The notes under the pieces are model-generated. The model worked only from the letters and a program-made list of their open reading frames with translations, searched no databases and was not told where the DNA came from. DNA of 64,000 nucleotides from Vreelandella jeotgali Hwa (GTDB lineage: Bacteria > Pseudomonadota > Gammaproteobacteria > Pseudomonadales > Halomonadaceae). The DNA is taken from positions 62,001-126,000 of the forward strand of contig NZ_AMQY01000010.1 in assembly GCF_000334215.1 (NCBI RefSeq), in the 5' to 3' direction. Positions 15,876 through 24,892 of this stretch are shown in pieces (positions within the stretch are counted from its first letter, which is position 1; every line of letters begins with the position of its first letter). Position numbers and translations under genes: made by a program.

Positions 15876-18800
15876 CCACACACCGCCTCGCCCGCCGCGC
15901 AAGACCTCCACGCCGTCAACGATCTGTTTGCCCAGGGCCATTACGCCGATGCCGAAGCCCGGGCCGCGACGCTGGCCGAGCAGCACCCGCAGCCCGACGG
16001 CGCCCTGGGCATTCTCGCGCTTGCCGCCCGGGCCGATGACCAGGGGGCGTTCAGCACCGCTGGCGGCACCGCGCCGGACGGCGCCTCGCGGCTTTACGAG
16101 GCCACCGCAGCCGTGACCGCCGAGCGGCTCGCCATGCAGCAGGCCGGCGGGCTGGCGGCGGTGCCCTGGCTGCACGTTATGGGCGATGATGCCGCCGCGC
16201 CTTCGCCGCTCAGCCGTTTTATCGACACGCTGCTGGATCAGCACGGCGGGCTTGAAGCCTACCTGGCCGCGCTGACTCCGGCGCAGTGTCAGGCGGACGC
16301 CCGGCGCTGCCTGGCCGCAACCGGCGATGATGCCGGCCCGGCCGCTCAGCCGCTGGCGCTGCATCAGCTGGGGCTGGTGGGGCTTTGGTTCCCTCAACTG
16401 CCCGTGGTGTTTTACCCCCGCGAGCTGGCCGAGCAGGGCCTGGCCGCTTATCTGGCGGCGGTAAAGGCGGCAGACGCCGGCCAGCCGGCGCCCGCCCTGC
16501 ACGCCATCGGCGAGCGCCTGGCCGAGGCGGAGCAGGCCCGCCAGCACTGGGCGCGCGTGCTGCCCAACCCCGTGTATTGGGTCACGCCGGCGGAGCTGGC
16601 CGCAACACCGGCGACCGTTGCCAGGCGCCTTATCGCCGCGCTGCCCCCGGCCAATCGCCCTGCGGAAGAGGCAACGGCCGAGGCGTTGCAGGCAGCGTGC
16701 CCGGCGACGCATTGGGTGGCGCAGACTGAGCTGGCCCGGGCGTTCAAGCCGCATTTGGCCCCGCTGCTGGCAGGCTATCAGGACGCGATGGAAGCCAGCG
16801 GCCTGCCCGCGCAGTCCATCGAGGGGTTTGACTGGCAGCTCCAGGGCCGCGTGGTCACGGTGGACAACGCCGCTCAACTGCCGCGCCAGGCCAACTTCGC
16901 CGCGCTGATGGCGACGAATGCTTTCGCCGTGGTGGCGTTTGATCCGGCCAGCCGCGTCACGGCCGAGAACCTGGCCGAGGTGGAGGAGTTTCAGCACGTT
17001 CCCCATGTGCTGCTGGGCGACGGTAACCCCGCCACGCTCCACGCCACCCTCGATGAATCTCTTACCGCGCCGCTGGAGCCGCTGCCCGATGCGCAGCTGC
17101 CGGCAAGCCTGCACGGTAGCGCCCGGGTGCTCACCCGCCTGCCCATCAATACCCTGCGGCTGGATGACATCGACGGCCTGGCCAGCCTCGACTGGCTGAT
17201 ACTCGACGAACTGGCCGACGCCCATACGGTGCTGGAAAACGGCGAGCGCGCGCTGGCCCATACCCTGCTGTTGCAGGTGGGTGTTGCCTTTGCCCCGACC
17301 CACTACGGCCAGGCGGATTTGGCCCGCATCAGCCACTGGGCCAGCCGCCACGGCTTTACGTTCTACCGGTTGAATAACCTCCGCCACCGCAGCCTGATGC
17401 CCCAGCGCGAGGGCCTCGCTCGGCCCCAGGCGACCCAGCTCGCCAGCGCCGATGCGCTGTTCATTCCCTCGCCGGAGCGCCTGGCCGCGCTCGACGCTAA
17501 CCAGCGCAAGCGCTTGGCCTTTGTGCTGGATACGGTTTACGGCATTCACGATCTGCCCCACCAGCTGCTGGCCGAGGTGGATGACGCCATGGGCGAGCGT
17601 TACCTCAAGGCCCGTGGCTACGTGGGCGTACACCGCAGCGCCAAAGCGAAAAAACAGCCGCCGCTGTTCGCTGTGCCCAAAGCCCGGCGCCGGGCCGAGC
17701 GCGGTCTGGAGGCGGCGCTTGCGCAACACAACAGCCAGCGGGCGCTGGGCCAGGCCCGCCAGCTGCTGAAGGACCACCCCGACGACCCGGACGGCCGCTA
17801 CTATCAGGGCCGGGCGCTGTCGCAGCTGGGCCGCCACGACCCGGCCTGCGCCCAGCTGGACGCGCTGTACCAGGAGGCGCCGACGCTGCGCTACGGGCTG
17901 GCGCTGGGCGAAGCCCGGCACCGCGCGGGGCGTAACAAGGCGGTACGCCGCATCGCTGACAAGCTCGCCGAGCAGCACCCGGATCACCTGGCCGTGGCGC
18001 GGCTGGCGCTGCTGCCCGTGCTCGCCAGCCACAAGCGCCGCGAGCTGAACGAGGCGCTCGAACGCTGCCGCACGCTGCTTGACCATACCGATGCCGCGCT
18101 GGTCGCCGCCGGCCTGGGCGATGCCCCGGCGGATGCGGCCAGCGCCCGCGCCGAGCTGTTGCACCTGGCCGCCTGCTTTCAGCAGGCGCTGGCCGATGAC
18201 GCCCCAACGCAGGCTGGCGCCGTTGACGCCCACCAGGCCGCGCTGGCGGCGCTGGGCGACCGCCAGGGGCCGCTGCGGGCACAAATGCTCACCGCGCTGG
18301 CCGAGGCGCGGCTCGCCGCCGGTGACGTTGAGCCGGCCGTTGAAACGCTATGGCAGGCCTGCGCCACCCGGCCGCTCTCGCTGCATACCGCGACGGCCGC
18401 CGCCCGCCTGCACGACGCTCTGGGCCAAAGCCCCCGTGCCGAGCACCAGCAGCTGGCCAACCTGCACGCCAGGCTGAACAGCGCCTGGCGCCGGCACGAA
18501 GGCAAGGCGCTGACCGCCAGCCTTGGCGATTACGGCCTGCCTACCCAGGGCATGGCGCCGCTGATGCTGGCGGGCAACCGCCCGACGCCGGCGCGGCTGG
18601 AGCATTACGGCTTGCCGGACCTGCTGCCCCAGGGGGCAACCGCGCTGGATATCGGCTGCCATCAGGGCTTTTTGCTGCTGGCGCTGGCGGATGTTCTCGG
18701 CCAGGGCACCGGCATTGACGCTCGCCAACCCTGTGTAGAGGTCGGCAACGCCGTCGTTGAGCATGCCGGCCATGCGCATATTCAGCTGCACCACCAAACC

Positions 18801-19892
18801 CTGGCCGACTACGTGGCGGAAGGCTTGCCCGGCGGCACTGCCGCCGCCGAAGCGTCGCGGTTTGATCTGGTGATCGCCAGCGCCGTACACCAGCACCTTC
18901 ACCTGCCCGAAGAAGACTTTGGCGATGCTCTGGCGCGGCTCTGCAAGCCCGGCGGCGTGGTGCTGCTGGAAAGCCACGGCACAAGCCAGCCGCGCCACCC
19001 CGAGCCGGGCTTTACCGACCGCGCCACGGCCGTGGCCAGCGCCGGCTTTAGCGTTATACGCCAGGGCGCGCTATGCGACGACGGCATCAACTACCGCGAG
19101 TTCTGGCTGCTCCAGCGCGAGGCCGAGCCGCAGGCCGCGCCACGGCCCGGCGCCGGTCAGGCGCACCCGCCTCGGCTGCCGGTGATCGAAGGCGATGCGG
19201 CCATTACCCGGCCCATGCACGCCATCTGCCGCGCGGTGGCAGAGGAGGGCGCCTGGTTCAATCCGGATCTGCGTATCCACGCCGACAACGGCAGCCTCTC
19301 GCTTTACGGCACCCCGGGGGCGGCTCGCGCCAGCTATATGCGCGTGCCGATGACCATGATGCCCCAGCTCGAAGGCTTCGATATTGAGGCCAAAAAAGGC
19401 CGGCTGGCCGCCACGCCCAACGGCATGAAGCTGCTGCCCCGCCAGCAGGAAATGCTGGAAGCCATGCTCGAGCTGTTCAATGTCACCGACAAGCTCAACC
19501 TCTGGCAGGCCAGCCTGCCGTTTCTCGCCTGGCAGCAAACCCCGAAGGTGCTGGACTACCTGCTGAGCGCAAGGCCGCACGACAGCAAACTCCGCCGCTT
19601 CCGTAAGCAGCAGCGGGCCGGCGAGCACAGCAAGCTGCTGGTGGATAGCTTCATTGGCTCGCGCCAGTTTGGCCTCAGGCCTCATCACCTGGACGCTATG
19701 GGCGTGAAGGATAACCCCCGGCAACGCAATGTGCTGCTGCCGCTGGTGGACTGCCTCAACCACAGCCTTGAGGCCGAGGGCTTTTATACGCCAATGGCCG
19801 GCGGCAACCCCGTGATGCGTACCTACCACCGGCCAGGGCAATCGCACGTAAAGAAGACGTCTCATTCCAGGCCAAGTAGATGGGCGCGATAG
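15873..19892 (+). pseudogene. Giant multi-domain methyltransferase, 5' part, interrupted by IS
   Basis: The native frame runs to 19833, then 20 codons of IS sequence follow. Regions seen: N-terminal unknown part (1-400); an FkbM-like part at about 420-510 (INTLRLDDIDGLASLDWLIL... GFTFYRLNN), apparently degenerate; TPR-like helices at about 605-870; a class I SAM methyltransferase with LDIGCHQGF near 923; and the beginning of a SET-like lysine methyltransferase with LVDCLNHS near 1291. The SET end lies beyond the IS. Removing the IS and one target copy restores a frame of about 1493 residues. The location behind flagellin suggests flagellin modification (methylation), which is inference. The product lacks its SET C-terminus as it stands. 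Confidence 0.7.
19824..19833. repeat. Target site duplication, left copy
   Basis: TACCACCGGC, repeated at 21072-21081 on the other side of the insertion sequence. Confidence 0.85.
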
Positions 19893-21071
19893 TCGTCAGA
19901 GGTAGCCGCAAGGATACGCTTGGTCTTGAAGCTTCCCCTGCGTTTTATCGGATCCAGACGAATGACATTGAGCGTCAATCGCTTGAGAATGGCCAGATTA
20001 TGTCCCGCATGCGCCGTTCGTGCCCGCATCTGATCATCAGCAAAGGTGACGTCGAGGCACCAGTGTACCTGGTTCTCGATGCGCCAGTGCTGTCGAACTG
20101 CCCTGGCCATTTGCTCGGCATTCGGTTCCAGGCTACTGATGTAATAACGGTAGTCACGTTCCATTCTACCCCGGTACTCGCGTGTTGACTCAATAACGGC
20201 GAAGCAGCGCATGTCCGGCCAGCGATCAGGCTTTGGCAGGCAGTCCAGCGCATCGAACACGTAGCAACGCCGTGTTTCCAGGCGGCCATGTGCCTTGTTT
20301 ACCTCCTCCTTGAATTGATGCGGGGTCTGCGATGCCGGTGCCATCCCGAATTGTTCGAAGAAGTCGTCGATTGCCTCCTTGAGTTGCGGTTGGTTCTCCT
20401 TGATAGCCAGTACATAGTCGGCCCGCCTCTCGCGGATCGCCTGCGCGATCGAAGGCTGAGTGCCCATGGCGTCGATGGTGACAATGCACCCTTCCAACGC
20501 CAGAGTCGCCAGCAGGTCCGGGATGGCGGTCTTCTCGTTAGACCTGGTGGCAGTCGCCTGCTGGCCGAGAATGACGCCAGCATCAGCGGCAAAGGCACTG
20601 ACGAGGTGCAGAGGCGCTTCGCAGGCCCTGGCCGACCGCCGGCTGGTCTTGCCGTCCAGGGCCACAACCTGAGGCGAGAGGTTGGGCAGAACGCCGTCTA
20701 TCCAGCGCCGGAAGGTCACTTCGAACTCGCGTGGATCCATCAAACCGAAGAGCCGGGCAAAAGTGTCATGCGATGGGATCCCATTGGGCAGGTTGAGGTA
20801 TTGACGAAGCCAGGAGAGCTTTTCCCGGGCCCACAATTCAATTTCTTCAAACGTATCGGCGCCAACAAGTACGCCGCAGACGGCGACGGTGAGCAAGTCA
20901 GGCAAGGGGTGCTGCACCTGGCTGGAGTGACGTGGGTCGGTAACGCAGGCGAAGATATCCAGAATCGGTGTGGCCGTCTGATGCATCAGGTCCTCTGGTC
21001 AAATGCCACAGCTATATCGAATCACTCTGCATGATTCAATTGCGAACGAATCTCGACGTGCGATTGCCCTG
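19834..21071. mobile_element. ISAs1-family insertion sequence, complete
   Basis: 1238 bp with terminal inverted repeats CAGGGCAATCGCACGT (left) and its complement (right), one intact transposase gene on the minus strand, and a 10-bp duplication of TACCACCGGC. These are standard features of the ISAs1 family. It interrupts the SET-like domain of the giant methyltransferase gene. Confidence 0.9.
19862..20986 (-). CDS. ISAs1 family transposase
   Basis: A 374-residue DDE transposase, full-length for the family. Visible catalytic segments: VVALDGKTSRR, IVTIDAMGTQ and the HWRIENQVHWCLDVTF region near the C-terminus. An N-terminal DDE_Tnp_1-associated region (IFACVTDPRHSSQVQHPL) is present. There is no internal stop, so the element is probably still mobile. 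Confidence 0.95.
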   Translation of the reverse strand: MHQTATPILDIFACVTDPRHSSQVQHPLPDLLTVAVCGVLVGADTFEEIELWAREKLSWLRQYLNLPNGIPSHDTFARLFGLMDPREFEVTFRRWIDGVLPNLSPQVVALDGKTSRRSARACEAPLHLVSAFAADAGVILGQQATATRSNEKTAIPDLLATLALEGCIVTIDAMGTQPSIAQAIRERRADYVLAIKENQPQLKEAIDDFFEQFGMAPASQTPHQFKEEVNKAHGRLETRRCYVFDALDCLPKPDRWPDMRCFAVIESTREYRGRMERDYRYYISSLEPNAEQMARAVRQHWRIENQVHWCLDVTFADDQMRARTAHAGHNLAILKRLTLNVIRLDPIKRRGSFKTKRILAATSDDYRAHLLGLE

Positions 21072-21602
21072 TACCACCGGCCGGATGCCCACACCGGCGA
21101 GCTGCTGGTGCGTTACAACTACAACGACGCCGTGACGACCACGCTAAGCTACGGCTTTGTGGACGCCGCCAGCCACTGGCTGGCCTCGGTGCCGGTTACG
21201 CTCAGCGTTAGCGGGCAAACGCTGGCGGTGCAGGGGGTTGCCATGCAGTTCAGCGGCACGCTGCCCGCCGCCCTGGCGGATATCCGCCCCTACATCCCCG
21301 GCACTCAGCGCAAAAATTCAAGCCACGCCACCGTCACCAAGCTGATGCTCTGCACCCAAAACCCCCACAGCCTGCGCCGTGTGCTGACGTATCTTGTCCA
21401 CCAGCTGGGCCTTGCCCACACCGATTTCGTCGCCCGCCAGCAGGTCGCCGAGCTGGAACGCCAGCTCATCGAGCAAAACCGCCAGTGGTGGCAAGGCTTC
21501 GCCGCGCTCACCGCCGAGCTGCCCGCTGACCACCCCGCCCGCCAGCTATGCCACCACAGCCTGGGGCTGATCGAGCAGGTCGCCGAAGCGCTGGGCCACT
21601 GA
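21072..21602 (+). pseudogene. Giant methyltransferase, 3' part (SET C-terminus) after IS
   Basis: Starting with the second target copy, the frame reads YHRPDAHTGELLVRYNYNDAV and TLSYGFVD, matching the E-L-x-x-x-Y ... YGFV end of SET-domain lysine methyltransferases, then a helical C-terminal region like the Rubisco-LSMT substrate-binding part. An open frame from 21003, inside the IS, could express this piece alone (199 residues), but it would lack the SAM-binding half. It is in frame with the 5' part once the IS and one target copy are removed. Confidence 0.75.
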
Positions 21603-21748
21603 CCCCGACCCGGAAGATAACGCCGGATGCGTCGCGCCATGAAACCCACCCGCCAGCAAACCCGGCCGGGTGGGGTAGCCGCGCCGCCAGCCGGTAGCCG
21701 CTGCGACGCTCAACCCTTCGCCGAATACGGCCTACGGTATCGGCGGGG

Positions 21749-21802
21749 GTTATTCCGGTAGATTCTTTCGGCGGGGCTTGACAAGCGGGAATGTGCTAGC
21801 AT
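21749..21802 (+). promoter_or_regulatory. rpn4 promoter with conserved upstream element
   Basis: Conserved leader, TTGACA (21778-21783), N13, TGC-TAGCAT (21795-21802). Same design as at rpn3 although the gene body is of another family. Confidence 0.5.
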
Positions 21803-21826
21803 AGGGCCATTACGACAGGAGCGGAT

Positions 21827-22821
21827 ATGGCCACCAACCACCACGACATCGCCTACAAGGAACTGTTCAGCCATCCGGAGTTTGTGCAGCAGCTCATCGA
21901 AGGCTTTGCGCCCGACGACATCGCAGCGCTGATGGACTTCACGTCGCTCAAGCAGCACAACGGGCAGTACGTGACGCCGCTGAATCAGGAAAAGATCGAA
22001 GACGTGGTATGGTCGGTGAAGGCAACGTGGGAAGGCGTGACCCAGCGGGTCTATCTATATATTTTGCTGGAGTTTCAGTCCCGCGTGGGTCCCGCGTGGA
22101 TTACACGATGCCCTTGCGGATGATGCACTACGCGGCAGGATTCCATGATCACCTGATCAAAAACGGCGAGACCACGGCGAGAAAAGGGCTGCCGCCGGTG
22201 TTTCCGATGGTGCTGTACAACGGCTCGAAACCCTGGGCAGCCAGGCAGGACGTGTTCGACATGATTGCCCCACGGCCACCGGGACTCTTGCAGCCCTACC
22301 AGCCACATTTGCGCTACTATCTGGTGGATGAAGGCCGTTATAGCGATGAGGACCTGGCCGAGCGCAACAGCGTACTGAGCGGGATTTTTGGTATCGAAAA
22401 GGCAAGGGAGGGCCGCGAAGCGCTGCAAAAAGCGGTGGATCGCATCGTGGCAATCATCCAGGCCGACCCGGACAAGGATCGAATCGACCGCATCGTCACG
22501 CGCTGGATCAAACGGCATTTTGAACGTTTGGGGGCAAAGGTCGATCTAACAGAGCTGAACAGCCTGGTGGAGGATAGAAATATGTTGGCAGACAATCTGG
22601 AAAATTGGGCGAAGCGCGAGCGGCAGGAAGGTCGGCGGGAAGGTCGGCAGGAAGGTGAAGTCAAAGGTGAGGCCAAGCTGCTGAAAACGATGATCGTTTC
22701 CAAGTATGGCGAATGCCCCGAATGGGTGCAGGAAAAGCTGAACGAGGCTGATTCGGAACAGCTGGGCGCTTGGGGGCAGAAGATCTTTCAAGCCAGTACG
22801 TTGGAAGGCTTGCTGTTATGA
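21827..22821 (+). pseudogene. Rpn nuclease rpn4 (body family A, tail B), frameshifted by 11-bp tandem duplication
   Basis: A homologue of rpn1 throughout the body, joined to tail B (LLKTMIVSKYGECPEW). GTCCCGCGTGG occurs twice in tandem at 22078-22088 and 22089-22099 where rpn1 has it once; the 11 extra bases shift the frame just after the catalytic E-x-Q (LLEFQSR). The N-terminal frame stops near 22123 and the rest is open to 22821. Loss of one copy would restore a full nuclease, so on/off switching by slippage is possible. The internal SD/ATG at 22582, downstream of the shift, is intact and would still make a 79-residue tail protein. Confidence 0.8.
22569..22584 (+). promoter_or_regulatory. 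Internal ribosome binding site in rpn4
   Basis: GGAGG (22569-22573), 8-base spacer, ATG 22582 in the tail frame. Confidence 0.6.
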
Positions 22822-22880
22822 GCCGCATCCGCGAGCTTGGCGCGGATGAAGAAACCCGCCGCCTGGCATTCGCGCACTAA
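22818..22880 (+). other. 20-codon ORF overlapping rpn4 stop
   Basis: Same ATGA overlap and same length as at 7982, with one Ser to Gly change (RELGADEE). Probably a conserved recombination scar. Confidence 0.45.
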
Positions 22881-22915
22881 ATCCCGGCTTATACCGCCTG
22901 TACCGCGCATAAAAG

Positions 22916-22942
22916 AAGGCAGCCCATCGAGGCTGCCTTTTT
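22916..22942 (+). terminator. Terminator behind rpn4
   Basis: AAGGCAG / CTGCCTT stem with five T. Confidence 0.75.
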
Positions 22943-22967
22943 GTATCTGCAACGTGGAGAAAAGCGC

Positions 22968-22992
22968 TTGACAGATGGCGATGTGCTATTAT
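22968..22992 (+). promoter_or_regulatory. rpn5 promoter, TTGACA-N13-TATTAT
   Basis: TTGACA (22968-22973) and TGC-TATTAT (22985-22992); nearly identical to the rpn2 and rpn7 promoters. Confidence 0.5.
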
Positions 22993-23016
22993 TCAGGCAT
23001 TGAAGCAGGAGCCCCC

Positions 23017-23964
23017 ATGAGCGACGCGGACACATCCCGAAGCAGCGATCACGACAGCCCCTGGAAGATGGCCCTGGACGCCTATTTTCAGGAATTTCTG
23101 GGGCTGCTGTTCCCCGATATCGAAAAGCAGGTGGACTGGTCGCGGGGCTACAGCTTTCTGGATAACGAGCTGCAGAAAATTACCGCCGATGCCCATAGCG
23201 GGCGGCGCTATGCCGACAAGCTCATCAGGGTCTACGCCCGGGACGGCAGCGAAACCTGGGTGCTGATTCACGTTGAAGTGCAGGGCGAACCGGAAGACGA
23301 GTTTGCCGAGCGGATGTATACCTATCAGTACCGGCTACGCGACCGCTACGGCATGGATGTGGTGAGTCTGGCGGTGCTGGCCGATACCCGCGAGACCTTC
23401 CGGCCCACGACGTTTCACTATGAGCGCTGGGGATGCGAGCTGACCTATACATTCCCCACGGCCAAGCTGATTGACTGGGAGCAGCACTGGGAAGCGCTGG
23501 AACAAAGCCCCAACGAAATGTCACTGGTGGTGATGGCCCAGCTCCACGCCAAGCGGTTGAAGGACGGCGCGACGCGCAAGGATACCAAGGTCGCGCTGAC
23601 GCGCCTGCTGTTTGAGCGGGGCTATGAACGCGCGGAAGTCGTGCGTCTATTCAACATCATTGACTGGATGATTCAGCTGCCGCACGGGTTGGAACCGATA
23701 TTTTCTCATGAGGTCGATGAGATACAGGAGGAAAAGAAAATGGCTTATGTGAATACGTTGGAGCGCCAGGCGTTGGCCAAAGAACGTCAGGAAGGGCGCA
23801 TGACCGCACTGGAAAGCACGCTACGCAAACTTATCAAGCTGAAGTTCGGAGAGCCGCCGGCCTGGGCTGATGAAAAAATCAAGCAAGCCAATGCCGACCA
23901 GCTGGATGATTGGACGGGTAGCATTCTGACGGCGGAGAAGCTGGAAGCGGTGTTCACGGACTGA
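23017..23964 (+). CDS. Rpn family nuclease-like protein, rpn5 (body family B, tail A)
   Basis: A 315-residue protein with a body nearly identical to rpn2 and rpn7 (D67, E87-V-Q89), but ending in tail A (LRKLIKLKFGEPPAWADEK), which elsewhere is attached to the unrelated rpn1 body. Bases 23833-23920 are identical to 7594-7681 of rpn1. GCAGGAG precedes ATG 23017. Internal AGGAGG and ATG 23740 would give a 74-residue C-terminal protein. Nuclease and antiphage roles are inferred from the family. Confidence 0.8.
   Translation: MSDADTSRSSDHDSPWKMALDAYFQEFLGLLFPDIEKQVDWSRGYSFLDNELQKITADAHSGRRYADKLIRVYARDGSETWVLIHVEVQGEPEDEFAERMYTYQYRLRDRYGMDVVSLAVLADTRETFRPTTFHYERWGCELTYTFPTAKLIDWEQHWEALEQSPNEMSLVVMAQLHAKRLKDGATRKDTKVALTRLLFERGYERAEVVRLFNIIDWMIQLPHGLEPIFSHEVDEIQEEKKMAYVNTLERQALAKERQEGRMTALESTLRKLIKLKFGEPPAWADEKIKQANADQLDDWTGSILTAEKLEAVFTD
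23726..23742 (+). promoter_or_regulatory. Internal ribosome binding site in rpn5
   Basis: AGGAGG (23726-23731), 8-base spacer, in-frame ATG 23740. Confidence 0.6.
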
Positions 23965-24008
23965 CTCTCCGCTTCTTCCGCCTATACCTTAAGCACCGCG
24001 CATAAAAG

Positions 24009-24034
24009 AAGGCAGCCCGTTGAAGCTGCCTTCT
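24009..24034 (+). terminator. Terminator behind rpn5
   Basis: AAGGCAG / CTGCCTT stem. It abuts the truncated rpn6 copy directly. Confidence 0.65.
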
Positions 24035-24035
24035 T

Positions 24036-24689
24036 GACCTCCTGGCGCGTGATGCGGAAGGCCACTGCTACAATGTCGAGATACAGGTACGTCGCTATGG
24101 TGCCTGGCACAAGCGAGGCCTGTTCTACCTGACCCGCACGCTGGGTAGCCAGCTGGGAGCCGGAGAGGATTACACGGAGCTGCGCGCGTCGGTGGGCTTG
24201 CACCTGCTGGACTTCGACTTGTTCACCGACACGGCAGCCGAGCGCGAGCAGGCCACCTGGCGTTTCGAGATGCGGGATTCACGCCAGCCCCAGGTGTCGC
24301 TTGGGAACGTGTTGCAGATGAACCTGATCGAAATACACAAGGCGGATCGCCTGGGCTTGCCGGAAGGCCCGTTGCGCGCCTGGATCACCTTCTTCAAACA
24401 CTGGCAGGAGGAATTGACGATGGCCAATGTCGCCCATGAACCGGTCAAGCGTGCCATGAGCCGCATCCGCGAGCTTAGCGCGGATGAAGAGACCCGCCGC
24501 CTGGCGTTTGTACGCGAGCGCGCGCTGCGGGATGAAGTGTCGCTGCTGAATGATGCGAAGCGTGAAGGGCGCGAAGAAGTGGCAAGGAATTTGATTGAAA
24601 TGAAGCTGCTGACGGATGCCCAAATCGCGAGCGCTTCGGGCCTTTCTGAAGCTGAAATTGAAGTGCTCCGGAATGAGGTAACACATTGA
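24036..24689 (+). pseudogene. Rpn nuclease rpn6 (body family C), 5'-truncated
   Basis: Coding homology to rpn3 starts abruptly at its D61 region (DLLARDAEGHCYNVEIQVRR) directly after the rpn5 terminator. The first 60 codons, start and promoter are gone, so no full nuclease can be made. The rest is open to 24689 and ends in an HTH-like tail (ARNLIEMKLLTDAQIASASG) that has diverged from that of rpn3. The internal AGGAGG and ATG 24420 are intact, so an 89-residue C-terminal protein could still be made. Confidence 0.75.
24406..24422 (+). promoter_or_regulatory. Internal ribosome binding site in rpn6
   Basis: AGGAGG (24406-24411), 8-base spacer, in-frame ATG 24420 (MANVAHEP...). Confidence 0.6.
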
Positions 24690-24757
24690 TGGCCATGAAC
24701 CACATCCGCGAACTCAGCGCGGACGAAGAACCCCGCCGCCTGGCATTCGCGCACTAA
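24689..24757 (+). other. 22-codon ORF overlapping rpn6 stop (MAMNHIREL...LAFAH)
   Basis: TGATG overlap with rpn6. A divergent version of the scar peptide, yet still open to the same AH-stop. Confidence 0.4.
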
Positions 24758-24791
24758 ATCCCGGCTTATACCGCCTTTACCGCGCATAAAG

Positions 24792-24817
24792 AAGGCAGCC
24801 CATCGAGGCTGCCTTTT
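24792..24817 (+). terminator. Terminator behind rpn6
   Basis: AAGGCAG / CTGCCTT stem with five T. Confidence 0.75.
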
Positions 24818-24843
24818 TGTATCTGCAACGTGGAGAAAAGCGC

Positions 24844-24868
24844 TTGACAGATGGCGATGTGCTATTAT
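24844..24868 (+). promoter_or_regulatory. rpn7 promoter, TTGACA-N13-TATTAT
   Basis: TTGACA (24844-24849) and TGC-TATTAT (24861-24868), same layout as rpn2 and rpn5. Confidence 0.5.
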
Positions 24869-24892
24869 TCAGGCATTGAAGCAGGAGCCCCC

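Noticed and set aside
15630..18284. Very long open frame antisense to the giant methyltransferase gene
   Set aside because: Explained by high GC in the third codon position of the sense gene; Arg/Gly/Gln-rich translation with no domain.
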